DNA of 64,000 nt from JAJTFA01 sp051715425 (GTDB lineage Bacteria; Bacteroidota; Bacteroidia; UKL13-3), in assembly GCA_051715425.1 (NCBI GenBank), contig JBPXJS010000008.1, positions 248,001 to 312,000 of the forward strand. Direction: 5' to 3'. Positions 1 through 9,324 of this stretch are shown in pieces. The notes beneath the pieces are model-generated. The model had not been told where the DNA came from. It did not search any database and was given only the letters and a program-made list of their open reading frames with translations. Made by a program: the position numbers and the translations under genes. Numbering within the stretch: the stretch's first letter is position 1; every line of letters begins with the position of its first letter.

Positions 1-436
1 TGTCAATCTGAAAGGAATCTGCCTGAGTAAAATCAAAATCACTCTTCAGCAGGGTTACTGCAAAATCAATCCTGTCGTATAAGCGTTGGCGGTACACATT
101 AAATATCTCGTACGCTGGTTCAAGGTTGCCAGAAAAAACGGCATCGTCCAATGTGTTTCTGTATTTTTCAAATTGCTGTATATCGCTTTCCAAAAAATAC
201 TGCCTGGTAGGATCAATATTCTGCAAATAATTATCAAATGCTTTGGATGAAAGCTGATCATTAATCTGAGGGCGGCTGTAATGGTATGATGCCACGGACT
301 GGGTTACCGTTTGAAAAACAGTGGTGTGTTGGGCCTCAGGACTGATTGTTTTGTACCTTGTACTATCCGGAGTGCCTGCACAAGCGGTTTGTAAAAAAAA
401 TGCAAGAGTGCCTAATGAAACAATGATTCTGAACAT
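1..436 (-). CDS. Carboxy-terminal processing protease (Prc/Tsp family), N-terminal part
   Basis: Partial gene: the frame starts at the ATG ending at 436 and runs off the left edge, giving about 145 residues. The start MFRIIVSLGTLAFFLQTACA is a signal peptide with a lipobox-like end (QTAC). The segment NYLQNIDPTRQYFLESDI is typical of the N-terminal domain of Prc/Tsp tail-specific proteases, periplasmic serine proteases that cleave C-terminal tails of envelope proteins. The PDZ and catalytic Ser/Lys domain would lie outside the window and cannot be checked. It is separated by about 100 bp from the deiminase gene, which is on the same strand. Confidence 0.75.
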   Translation of the reverse strand, partial: MFRIIVSLGTLAFFLQTACAGTPDSTRYKTISPEAQHTTVFQTVTQSVASYHYSRPQINDQLSSKAFDNYLQNIDPTRQYFLESDIQQFEKYRNTLDDAVFSGNLEPAYEIFNVYRQRLYDRIDFAVTLLKSDFDFTQADSFQID

Positions 437-535
437 ATTCTTTAAATATGCTGTGAATTTGAGCAAATTCGGCTAAGAAAACAAACCGCGTTGCATAAAA
501 GGCAACGAGGTCTGATAAACGGCTCGAAATCAGAA

Positions 536-2410
536 TCACCTGCTGATGCTCAGCCTGCGTGTATCCAGCTTTTCTCCGTTAAAATACATGGAATAAAAGT
601 ACATTCCGGGCTTCCAGTTACTGATGTCCATATGCACCTGATGCATTCCGGGTTTGATGGCATGTAACTCATGGGTATAAATAACCCTGCCAGTAATATC
701 TGTAACATGCAACGTTACTTCGGCTTCATTTAATAACTTAAATGGTATGGTAACATCAGTTGCTGCTGGATTAGGGTAAGCCCCAAACAGATAATTTTTC
801 TCTGCAATCCTCAACTCTTCTGCAAGCAAAGAAAGGCTATCCGTATCTGCTCTGAAATATACCTGATAATACCCTTCCGGTGCTGTAATGGGTTTTACTG
901 CAGTTTTACCATTGTTTGTTTCTGCTGTTAAATAATACACAAACCAATCGCTGGTAGTTAAAGTGCCGGGTTGAATATCTCCTATAAAATAACCTGCACT
1001 ATCCGTTAAAGTAATGGTACTCCATGCCGGATCGCTCCTTTTGCGCCATTTGCACTCCGCTTTTTTAATACCGCTGTGGTTGGTGATTTTACTTACAATA
1101 TGATAGGAGTTTTGAATGGGCTGCAAACCATCCACACTTGGATGCCAGAACAACACCGGATTTTCGGCAGGTATTTGCATGGTAATACAATGGATGGCAC
1201 CTCCTCCCGGTGTAAGCGCCCTGGAGTCGATAGGTACTACTTTGTAACCGGGCATTAGCTTTTTAAACAGAGCCGTTGCCTCTCTGGTTTGTTGTTTATT
1301 TCCGTCAACATCATCAGAGTAAGATGGGTAAATAAATGTTTTATTAGCTGTGATACCATTTACATAGGTTCTGGCATCATTGTTTAGTTGGGTACAGCTT
1401 CTGGCATAACTTCCGTCATCATTGGTGGGCATAGGAATCCGGTATATGCGGAAAGGCCTGTTATAGGTAGATTTCATAGCCGATATCACCTGATAACTGT
1501 CCTCTATTTTTTGCCTGTCGCCCGCTGTTACCGTATCCGGATATTTTGCCACAATCATGGTTTGCTCATCAATCAGCTTCATATAAAGATCTATATGACC
1601 GGTTCCCCCATCACAAAGCAGGGTTGCCAGGTTCACAGGTTCTGTTGCATTAAACAGGTTTTTAATGGAGTCGGTTGTTTGATTAAAATTCCATTGAGGA
1701 GAGTGCATGGTACTAAGTGTATTTACTTCAGTTACCACAGAGCTGTAAAACAGTTTTCCAAAACCATCGGCCACCAGGTTTCCACCTTCTGCATTTAAGC
1801 GCGATTCAAAATTCACGTATCCAAGTTTAGAAGCCAGGTACCTGGGAAAAATATTATCTGCATTCCTTCCTTCGTAGTATTTTAAATCAACAAAACCTAC
1901 GCTATCCTTGGATCCGTAATAAATGCCATTAGGCCCGTAATCACGCATCCACCAGTCGTCTCCGGTGGTAACAAAAAAACGGTAATTGCGGGTAAGCGGC
2001 CAGCCCAGGTTATTCATAAAGGTTTTGATCACCAGCGAATCCACTCCTCTGGGTATCCTGATCCAAACCGGTAATTCATCTGAAATATATTTTGCACACT
2101 GGGCAGAAACATACCCATAAACAGAGTAGGTATCAACCCCGATTACATTGCCATCATTATCATAATCATACGACCAGGAAATGGCAACGGCCTGCGACTC
2201 TTCAAACTCTCCCGGGAAACGAACGTTGGGCGGCATATTAAAGCCTGCTTTACCTAATCCGTCAGTTTGGGGAATATTGGTTTTTAAAAATGCCTTTTCC
2301 TGTTCTGTGCGATAGGCCGGCAGCCTGTACTTCTTTTGTTGCGCATCCGCATCTGTTAAATTTAAAAACAACAGCGCCATTCCCAGAATTAACCAGTTCC
2401 TATTCATCAT
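536..2410 (-). CDS. Secreted agmatine/peptidylarginine deiminase family protein with T9SS sorting domain
   Basis: A guanidine-modifying enzyme of the pentein fold that would convert arginine-type guanidino groups to citrulline or carbamoyl groups plus ammonia. Visible motifs are WWMRDYGPNG (catalytic Asp near residue 157), GTGHID (His near 272) and GGGAIHC (nucleophilic Cys near 408), in the usual order. A signal peptide (MMNRNWLILGMALLFLNL...DAQ) and a C-terminal T9SS type A domain of about 80 residues, starting at YPNPAATDV, show export to the cell surface. This layout resembles the Porphyromonas gingivalis peptidylarginine deiminase more than cytosolic AguA. The frame is open to 2434, but the start at 2410 places the signal peptide at the N-terminus. 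It is the last gene of the run that begins with TamB. Family assignment is firm; the protein versus agmatine substrate is inference. Confidence 0.85.
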   Translation of the reverse strand: MMNRNWLILGMALLFLNLTDADAQQKKYRLPAYRTEQEKAFLKTNIPQTDGLGKAGFNMPPNVRFPGEFEESQAVAISWSYDYDNDGNVIGVDTYSVYGYVSAQCAKYISDELPVWIRIPRGVDSLVIKTFMNNLGWPLTRNYRFFVTTGDDWWMRDYGPNGIYYGSKDSVGFVDLKYYEGRNADNIFPRYLASKLGYVNFESRLNAEGGNLVADGFGKLFYSSVVTEVNTLSTMHSPQWNFNQTTDSIKNLFNATEPVNLATLLCDGGTGHIDLYMKLIDEQTMIVAKYPDTVTAGDRQKIEDSYQVISAMKSTYNRPFRIYRIPMPTNDDGSYARSCTQLNNDARTYVNGITANKTFIYPSYSDDVDGNKQQTREATALFKKLMPGYKVVPIDSRALTPGGGAIHCITMQIPAENPVLFWHPSVDGLQPIQNSYHIVSKITNHSGIKKAECKWRKRSDPAWSTITLTDSAGYFIGDIQPGTLTTSDWFVYYLTAETNNGKTAVKPITAPEGYYQVYFRADTDSLSLLAEELRIAEKNYLFGAYPNPAATDVTIPFKLLNEAEVTLHVTDITGRVIYTHELHAIKPGMHQVHMDISNWKPGMYFYSMYFNGEKLDTRRLSISR

Positions 2411-2445
2411 ATTTTTCAATATTTGTATAAACAACTTTACCCATT

Positions 2446-3882
2446 TTATTTCAAATTCCCTTCTACCCTGAACAATTTCGCATCTTCCTGCACATACAAA
2501 GGAGTAATTTCATACATCCTTTTCATATCCACCTCGCGTGCCTCCTTAAAAGTTACAATCAGTTTCCCTTTCTGGTATACACTATCCTGCGGCCAGTTTA
2601 CAACAGTGGGGTATCCGTTCATGCGGTCAACTTTTGCATAAAAGTGAATGGGAAAGTAAAAATCGGCATTCACTATACGGATGGTATCTCTTATTCCCTG
2701 CTTTACCCTTAAATCACTCAAAAAACTTTCATACCTTAAATCCTCAGGCTGGTTTATATTTCTTTTTACAATAGGTACATAAGCTTTGTAGAAAAAGAAA
2801 CCACCCATCATGGTTAGCACCAAAATAACACCTTTTTTTCTTCCAATCAGGTACAATGCTATGGCAGAACACAGCGCCAAAAGTGGATACAGCGGCACAT
2901 CATACCAATCGTTTTTGGTTGAAGAAAGGCCAAGCAAACCGTATACGCTGAATAATACAATGAGGCTAAACACAAATGCCTTTTTTTCTCCTTTTTCTGT
3001 TTTATAAAAAAGAGCTACCGGCCAGGTAAGTACCAAAACGAGCCAGGGCATCCATTTATCTTTTTCAAAAAACTGCTTAAAAAAGTACATAAATCCACGG
3101 GGTTCCGGGTTAAGAAATTCCTGCCGGTTTAATCGTCCGCCTATTTCAAACTTTTTCATGTAAGCAATAAAACCGGGAGCCTTATACTCACGCAGGAGGT
3201 AATAACCAACAATAACAAAAACAAATAAACCCGCTGCCAGATATACCTGTGGGTTACGCAAAAAGGATATTGTTTTTTTATAATACCATGTTGCCACCAG
3301 CAAAACGGGTACTCCGGGCAAGCCTGCAATTCCTTTGGTTAAACAGGCACAGGTTAAACCTAAAAAGCTAAGCCAGATATATTTGTTTTTTCCTGTAGTG
3401 AGATAGCCATAAAATACGGTGGTGTAGAACAGTATAAAAAAAGCAAGTATGGCATCGGTATCTCCTGTGCGTGCGGCATGCTCAGTTACAAAACCCGCTG
3501 ACGATATCAGGATACAGCCGGCAATAAAACCAGCTTCGGGCATTTTTAGCCATTTGGAGCAAAAATAATATAACCACAAAACGGAAAACAGTGCAAACAA
3601 GGCCGATGGAAATCTCACTCCAAATTCATTGATACCAAAAACTTTCATGGAGGCCGCCATGCACCAAATGGCAAGAGGAGGTTTGGTATTATAAAAATCA
3701 TGCTCACCAAACTGATACAGGTTTATTACCTCGCCTGTTTCCAGCATTTCCCATGCGTTTAAGGCATAACTGGCTTCATCCCAATAGCGCAAACTTAACC
3801 TGCCCAACTGATGAAACAGGCTGAAGTAGGATAATATACCCAACAACAGCAGATAAATGATATGCTTTTTAGCTTGCGTCAA
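2446..3882 (-). CDS. GT-C glycosyltransferase, ArnT/PMT (family 39) type
   Basis: Integral membrane glycosyltransferase that would transfer a sugar from a polyprenyl-phosphate donor on the periplasmic side. The N-terminal hydrophobic helix is followed by RYWDEASYALNAWEML, the acidic first-loop motif of this family, and by NTKPPLAIWCMAASMKVFG and GVRFPSALFAL, all typical of ArnT-like proteins. About ten hydrophobic segments follow and a soluble tail ends the protein. The open frame reaches a GTG at 3909, but that codon lies inside a perfect hairpin (3894-3916). The TTG at 3882, giving MTQAKKHIIYLLLL, is preferred; this choice is uncertain. The target (lipid A, glycan or protein) cannot be told. 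Confidence 0.75.
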   Translation of the reverse strand: MTQAKKHIIYLLLLGILSYFSLFHQLGRLSLRYWDEASYALNAWEMLETGEVINLYQFGEHDFYNTKPPLAIWCMAASMKVFGINEFGVRFPSALFALFSVLWLYYFCSKWLKMPEAGFIAGCILISSAGFVTEHAARTGDTDAILAFFILFYTTVFYGYLTTGKNKYIWLSFLGLTCACLTKGIAGLPGVPVLLVATWYYKKTISFLRNPQVYLAAGLFVFVIVGYYLLREYKAPGFIAYMKKFEIGGRLNRQEFLNPEPRGFMYFFKQFFEKDKWMPWLVLVLTWPVALFYKTEKGEKKAFVFSLIVLFSVYGLLGLSSTKNDWYDVPLYPLLALCSAIALYLIGRKKGVILVLTMMGGFFFYKAYVPIVKRNINQPEDLRYESFLSDLRVKQGIRDTIRIVNADFYFPIHFYAKVDRMNGYPTVVNWPQDSVYQKGKLIVTFKEAREVDMKRMYEITPLYVQEDAKLFRVEGNLK

Positions 3883-3893
3883 GAGAAAACATA

Positions 3894-3916
3894 AACGGCA
3901 GTGAATCACTGCCGTT
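3894..3916. terminator. Hairpin terminator/attenuator between oxygenase and glycosyltransferase genes
   Basis: Perfect inverted repeat with 10-bp arms AACGGCAGTG / CACTGCCGTT and a 3-base loop AAT. On the minus strand it lies 6 bases after the oxygenase stop and is followed by a T-rich stretch (TTTATGTTTTCTC). On the plus strand it is followed by TTATTTTTT. It could end or attenuate minus-strand transcription before the glycosyltransferase gene. Confidence 0.6.
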
Positions 3917-3921
3917 GTTAG

Positions 3922-4878
3922 TTATTTTTTCAATCCGATTTCCCTTAAACGTTCATCCAGATACTCACCTGCTGTAATTGGCGCATAATGCAATGGATTT
4001 TCTGAGGTGATACACTCAGGCAAACAATCGAGTTTCATGGCCGATTTTGGATGAAGGAAAAATGGAATACTATACCGTGAAGTTCCCCACTTTTCTTTTG
4101 GAGGATTAACAACCCGGTGCGTGGTTGACTTTAATTTATTGTTGGTTAAACGTTGCAACATATCACCCACGTTTACCACCAGTTGGTCTGGCAAGGCGGT
4201 AATACCTACCCATTGGTTTTGTTTATTCAATACCTCCAGTCCTTCTGCAGATGCACCCATTAACAGGGTAATCAGGTTAATATCTTCATGCTCTGCAGCG
4301 CGCACTGCACTTTGAGGTTCATTGGTTATAGGAGGATAATGTATTGCCCTTAAAATACTGTTGCCATTGTGTATTTTATCATCAAAATAAAACTCATCCA
4401 GCCCAAGATAGAGTGCAATAGCCCTCAGCATGTGTTTACCGGTTTCTTCCAAACGCTGGTAAGCTTCTTTTCCCAATACATTAAAGTCAGGCAATTCCCT
4501 AACCGCAACATTATCCGGATACTCTGCTTTAACGGGATCACCATCTTCCACCCATTGTCCAAACTGCCAGAACTCTTTTAAATCGCCAACGGTGCGCCCT
4601 TTGGCATGTTCCTTACCAAAAGAAGTATACCCGCGCTGTCCGGCAAGTTCAGGTACTTCATACCGCTCTTTGGTTTCAACCGGTAAAGCATAAAACTGTT
4701 TTACCTGATCATATAGTTGTGAGGATAACTGATCGCTAAGAAAGTGGCCTTTTACAGCAACAAATCCGATATCTTCATAAGCTTTACCAAGTTGCTGAAC
4801 AAAAGCAGCTTTTGCAGCTGCATCACCTGATAAAAAGACTTTTAAATCCACGGACGGAATTCCTGCATTGTGTTCCAT
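3922..4878 (-). CDS. Isopenicillin-N-synthase-like 2-oxoglutarate/Fe(II)-dependent oxygenase
   Basis: Soluble non-haem iron oxygenase of 318 residues, the normal length for this family. The N-terminal DIOX_N-like half contains IPSVDL and YEDIGFVAVKGH. The jelly-roll half carries the iron triad His197-x-Asp199 (AEHEDINLITLL) and His254 (STTHRVVNPP), plus Arg268-x-Ser270 (RYSIPFFLHP) that binds the 2-oxoglutarate carboxylate. All catalytic residues are present. The substrate is not predictable; bacterial members act on amino acids, small metabolites or ethylene formation. It lies 9 bp after TamB on the same strand, probably in one transcript, and is followed by a hairpin. Confidence 0.85.
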   Translation of the reverse strand: MEHNAGIPSVDLKVFLSGDAAAKAAFVQQLGKAYEDIGFVAVKGHFLSDQLSSQLYDQVKQFYALPVETKERYEVPELAGQRGYTSFGKEHAKGRTVGDLKEFWQFGQWVEDGDPVKAEYPDNVAVRELPDFNVLGKEAYQRLEETGKHMLRAIALYLGLDEFYFDDKIHNGNSILRAIHYPPITNEPQSAVRAAEHEDINLITLLMGASAEGLEVLNKQNQWVGITALPDQLVVNVGDMLQRLTNNKLKSTTHRVVNPPKEKWGTSRYSIPFFLHPKSAMKLDCLPECITSENPLHYAPITAGEYLDERLREIGLKK

Positions 4879-4887
4879 AATTGAATA

Positions 4888-7800
4888 TTATTTAATAAGT
4901 ATTTGTTGATTTTCTTTTTGTGATTTTTTTATAAAACTATCAAATTCTTTCCGGTAATACAAACCAAACCCCTGGGTATTGATCGGGCGGTTATAAATAG
5001 GATCGGTAATACTGCGTGAATATCCCCTCAGTTTCAGGTTACCTTCCTTAGTAAGGTTGTATTGCGTCATAAAATTGTTGTTGTTATTTACGGTATTTAC
5101 ACTCCCCTGAATCTCGAGCCTGTCATCAAGCCATTTTTTTGATGCCGAAATAATCGCCTGGATATTTTGCTGATCATTTCTTGTTAAATCAATATTCAGG
5201 TCAACTCCTGGAATTACCTGATTTAAGAAATTATTTGCCTGAGCAGATGCAATATCACTCAAGGTATTGTTTAATCCTGATGATAAACTGCTGTTGCCGG
5301 CAAACTGTTGTGTGCCGCTTAAAGGTAAAAAGTTTCCAAACAGAATAAGATTAATTACCTGCTGCTCCATTAACTGAGGTTCGGCACGCAGGCTGTTCAA
5401 ACTGCTTTCCAATGCACTAACTGTTGAGGTACTTAAAATACCCTGTACTTCGGTAAATGCCAGATCAAATTTATACTGAGGTTCCTGCAGGCTTCCGGTA
5501 ATATACATTAAACACTCGGCCGGCACACGCTGCTGGCGGGCTTCTTCGCGCTGCTTATCAGAAACGGTGGTAAGAATATTGGCTACCGAAGTTCGCCTTA
5601 CGTTATAGGCTCCGGTAATATTTAAACGGGCAAGCAAAGGATCTCCCGACCAGGTAATGGTACTTCCCTTTTTCAGAATAAACTTTTTAGTAAAGAAATC
5701 GAGGGCCGTAAACTTGTACTCTCCGCTGTTTATTTTCACTTCACCAAACATATTAAACAAGCCTTGTTTGGTCATTTCCATCTTTAGCACGCCCTCACCT
5801 GTTCCGGAAATTTTATCCCCTTTATCCTCATCAAAAACAATTTGAATTTCTGCATCAGGAGTTATATCAACTATGGTACTCATTACAAAACCATAAAGTT
5901 TCACCGGTTTTATTATTTCTGTCTCTACCCTGGCTGAATCTTTGTTGGTATAGTTAATCAGATTTCCTTCTTCCTCATCGGAACTGCTTAAAGGAATATT
6001 AAACACGGTGCCTTTTTCTGTTTTCAAATTGCCCTCCATTAACAAAGCAGATTGCGGGCCGGATAAATGAATATTTCCACTGGCATAAGCAGTACCATAA
6101 TACAGGGTATTGTCTTTTGGTCCTGTGTTGAGTAATTGAAACTTATTGAAATCTTTCAAATGAATATCGTAGTTAAAAAGGGAGAATGACTGATGATGAA
6201 TGGCTCCGCTAACCTGAACTTTTCTGTTATTTACATCCATCATATCGAATGCAGGAATAATGATGGCCGACTTGTCAAACTGGATTTCAGAACTAAAGCG
6301 GTAAACGGTTTTCAGGTATTCAATTCTGGCCATTACCTGATTTAGTTTTATTTTCCCTCTTACCTCCATATTTTTTACAGTACCCTCAATCACGCATTTG
6401 GCTTCAGCCGTACCGGTGTATATGGTAACCTGCTCCTTTAAAAATGCCTGAAACGATTTAAGGTCCGACTCTGCAAATGCCACATTAATATTGAGCCCGT
6501 AAGGCTGTGTACTCATATCAATATATCCGCCTGCTTCCATATCTTTAAGCTTTCCTGATAGGGATTTGGAGTACAACATCAGCCGCTTCAGCTTTTCATT
6601 ATAATTGGTTGTTAAAGTAAGGTCGCCAATAGTATCGGCATCAAGCACCAGATCGTCAATATTGGCATAAATATCCAGGTTATCCGATTTGCCTTTCCCT
6701 TTAAGAATAAGGGTACCATTAGCATTTCCGCCAAAATTGATGTTCTGACTTTGATCAAAAAGATTAATTAAACCCAGGTCAACACGCTTAAACTCTACCT
6801 TAATATTATGGATGCCTCCTTCTTCGTAAAATCCGTTTACGGAGATATCTTCCTTCGCACCTTCGAAATGAAGATTGGAAATATCGATCATCTGCTGATG
6901 GTAAGCGATAACTCCGTTATTTAACAAATTGAAGTTAATGCCCCTGTAAGTGATGGTTGAAGAATCGAATATAAGTTCTGCCTTTTCTTTGCTGAACACC
7001 AGATTTGCCAGAATTGCTCCCGTTGCTATACCTTGTGTATCCTGTGCAAGTACACGGATGCTCCCTTTATTATTCTCCAGATCGCCCTTTAAAGCCAGCC
7101 CGCTTAAAACCAATGTATCATTATTTAACAATTGTTCTACACTTCCTATTACACCGCCCTTACCATCTTTATGTATATACGATTTTAAAAGCAGGTGATT
7201 AAAGCTCATTGTACCAAAACGAAAGTAATCAGAGGATACCATTATTTCCCCGCTATTGGATGTATTGTTAATTTGCCCTTCCGCAGTAAAATTAGTGGCA
7301 TACAAATCAGGCACAAACAATTCCCTGATCACATTCAGTTTTTTGACATCCACTTTGAAATTAAAATCCTGACGTGCTTCTGTTTTTTGTCGGATGCTTA
7401 TGTATGCAGGGGCAAGCTTATTGAGGTAGTTGCTTAAATCATTTGACAATTGCCGGAATTCAAAAACCCCATCCACCAGAATATCCGCAAAGTTTGTTTT
7501 TAAGTGTATATTCCTTCTATTGCCATTGGTGGAAGCAGTAGCCTCTACTGTTTGAAGATCAATATCTCTTCCATTTTTTGACATTGAAATATTTGACACG
7601 CTTAAATGCCCGTTATTGTGATCAATATCTTTAAAAGAAAAATCAATATCAACATTTGCACTTAGAATCAGGTTAACCGAATCTGTAAAACCCAGTTCAC
7701 TCAGATTCACGTATTGTAAATCACTATTGATGGCAAAATGCGGAATATCTTTTGAAAGATCGACCTCTCCCTTAAAAGTAAACTGTGCATTGGGATCAAG

Positions 7801-9276
7801 AGATTCCATCCTGCCTTTATACAATTCGTTTCGTATTTCTCCTGAACTCTCTATATTTACATACCTGTATTGGTAAACATCCAGGTAATCAATTTTGATA
7901 TCAATAGCAGTTACGAGATCTTTTAACTCAAAGCCCTTTCCATTGATGGTGGTTTTAATACTTGTTCGCCCAAGCACATCCGGCATTCCTGTTATCTTGC
8001 CCAAATCAAGATGCAACAATTCCAGTTTGCCGGAATAAGATGATTCTGACAATGGATCCAGAATTTTCATATTTAAATCGGATGAAATGTTTCCAACATC
8101 TGTGCTAAATTGGCCATAGGCAACAAAGTCTTTTATAAAGCCTGTATAAGCTCCACTAAAACGAATATCTCCAAAGGAAGTTAATTGTTCAGGCATAGAT
8201 TGCCGGCTGATGTATTCAATATCCTTTTTATTGGAAACCACCTTCTCCACCTGCGCATCCATAAAAGTTTCGTCAATTTCAGGTAACCCGGTTAAATTCA
8301 CATTGCCCTGAAAGAAGGTGCGTTCTCCTGTGCGCAGGGTTATTTTTTTTGCCCTGAGATTGGAAACCGTTCCTTTTACTTTACCTGAAATATAAGCTAC
8401 CTGATCCCAATCGTATAAAGCAGGAGCAAATTTGGCCACATCGCGCATATCTACCTTACTCTCTTTCAGGTCGGCCTTCATCATTACCCTGTTATTAAAA
8501 TCCCCCATATCCCAATCACTGTATTCCATTGAAAAAGTACCTGCAATATGGCTATAAGCTGCATCCAGCACCAACTCATTAAAATACATTCCCGAAGAGG
8601 CCAGAATAGCATGGCAATTAATTTTTTTAACCTCTGCTCCTCCTTTTTCCTTACAGCTCAAATCTTTTAACTGTAGATTAAGAGAGTCTTCTATAATCCA
8701 AAAATCGGTAGCCTCAAGCGCCACCTGATAAAAGTGTTCATCAAGGCCATTAAAACCCGGCCCACCTAATTCACTGGTGGAGTCTATAAGTTTAAACTGG
8801 GTATTGACACAGGTTACATGATTAAAGAGCAGTTTAAAAGGTACGCTGCTGGTATCGGTGGTTGTATCTGCTGAAACAATATTAAAGATCACATCAATAT
8901 TAAATGTACTGTCGGGGTAGGTAACTATTTTACATAAACCACCATCAACCAGTACATCGGTTAATGTAAGCTGAAGCGAGTCGGAGTTAAAACCACCTAT
9001 ATTTACTTTAAGGTGCTCTACATAAAAAAGGGTATCGTTTTTCTGGTCGCCAAAATATACCTGATCGAGGGTAAGATTGGTAAGCGGGTGATAAGTAATA
9101 TGTCCTATCGAAATCTTTGTTTTAAATTGCGCGCTTAAATAGTCTGTAACTTTAACTAAAAGTTTGTTCTGCACATAATTGCTGTTAAACAAAAGCCAAA
9201 TGCTAAGCAATAATATGCCGAGCATTGAAAAAAGCACAATGGCCGTGTATTTTGCGATTTGTTTTAAGCGGGTCAA
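4888..9276 (-). CDS. TamB-like translocation/assembly module protein (DUF490)
   Basis: Very large AsmA/TamB-type protein of about 1460 residues: one N-terminal membrane helix (YTAIVLFSMLGILLLSIWLLF) followed by a long repetitive beta-rich body. The C-terminal DUF490 domain contains GDPLLARLNITGAYNVRRT and the closing FGLYYRKEFDSF segment. TamB proteins span the periplasm and are thought to move phospholipids to, or assist barrel insertion in, the outer membrane. The frame is open to a TTG at 9312, but a promoter-like pair (TTG-N20-TATTTTTG, minus strand) overlaps that stretch. The TTG at 9276, giving MTRLKQIAKYTAIV, is therefore preferred. It heads a co-directional run with the oxygenase and is divergent from tsaD, as is common in Bacteroidota. 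Confidence 0.88.
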   Translation of the reverse strand: MTRLKQIAKYTAIVLFSMLGILLLSIWLLFNSNYVQNKLLVKVTDYLSAQFKTKISIGHITYHPLTNLTLDQVYFGDQKNDTLFYVEHLKVNIGGFNSDSLQLTLTDVLVDGGLCKIVTYPDSTFNIDVIFNIVSADTTTDTSSVPFKLLFNHVTCVNTQFKLIDSTSELGGPGFNGLDEHFYQVALEATDFWIIEDSLNLQLKDLSCKEKGGAEVKKINCHAILASSGMYFNELVLDAAYSHIAGTFSMEYSDWDMGDFNNRVMMKADLKESKVDMRDVAKFAPALYDWDQVAYISGKVKGTVSNLRAKKITLRTGERTFFQGNVNLTGLPEIDETFMDAQVEKVVSNKKDIEYISRQSMPEQLTSFGDIRFSGAYTGFIKDFVAYGQFSTDVGNISSDLNMKILDPLSESSYSGKLELLHLDLGKITGMPDVLGRTSIKTTINGKGFELKDLVTAIDIKIDYLDVYQYRYVNIESSGEIRNELYKGRMESLDPNAQFTFKGEVDLSKDIPHFAINSDLQYVNLSELGFTDSVNLILSANVDIDFSFKDIDHNNGHLSVSNISMSKNGRDIDLQTVEATASTNGNRRNIHLKTNFADILVDGVFEFRQLSNDLSNYLNKLAPAYISIRQKTEARQDFNFKVDVKKLNVIRELFVPDLYATNFTAEGQINNTSNSGEIMVSSDYFRFGTMSFNHLLLKSYIHKDGKGGVIGSVEQLLNNDTLVLSGLALKGDLENNKGSIRVLAQDTQGIATGAILANLVFSKEKAELIFDSSTITYRGINFNLLNNGVIAYHQQMIDISNLHFEGAKEDISVNGFYEEGGIHNIKVEFKRVDLGLINLFDQSQNINFGGNANGTLILKGKGKSDNLDIYANIDDLVLDADTIGDLTLTTNYNEKLKRLMLYSKSLSGKLKDMEAGGYIDMSTQPYGLNINVAFAESDLKSFQAFLKEQVTIYTGTAEAKCVIEGTVKNMEVRGKIKLNQVMARIEYLKTVYRFSSEIQFDKSAIIIPAFDMMDVNNRKVQVSGAIHHQSFSLFNYDIHLKDFNKFQLLNTGPKDNTLYYGTAYASGNIHLSGPQSALLMEGNLKTEKGTVFNIPLSSSDEEEGNLINYTNKDSARVETEIIKPVKLYGFVMSTIVDITPDAEIQIVFDEDKGDKISGTGEGVLKMEMTKQGLFNMFGEVKINSGEYKFTALDFFTKKFILKKGSTITWSGDPLLARLNITGAYNVRRTSVANILTTVSDKQREEARQQRVPAECLMYITGSLQEPQYKFDLAFTEVQGILSTSTVSALESSLNSLRAEPQLMEQQVINLILFGNFLPLSGTQQFAGNSSLSSGLNNTLSDIASAQANNFLNQVIPGVDLNIDLTRNDQQNIQAIISASKKWLDDRLEIQGSVNTVNNNNNFMTQYNLTKEGNLKLRGYSRSITDPIYNRPINTQGFGLYYRKEFDSFIKKSQKENQQILIK

Positions 9277-9281
9277 ACGTT

Positions 9282-9312
9282 CAAAAATAGTGAATTCACA
9301 GGCATTAAACAA
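9282..9312 (-). promoter_or_regulatory. Promoter of the TamB gene (Bacteroidota type)
   Basis: Read on the minus strand: -33 element TTG at 9310-9312, 20 bases, then TATTTTTG (9282-9289), which fits the TAnnTTTG -7 element. Transcription would start within a few bases of the TTG at 9276, giving a very short or absent leader. Confidence 0.55.
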
Positions 9313-9324
9313 CTATCGTACCAT

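Noticed and set aside
2810..3007. Plus-strand frame inside the glycosyltransferase gene
   Set aside because: Opposite-strand shadow; the glycosyltransferase frame has clear helices and motifs.
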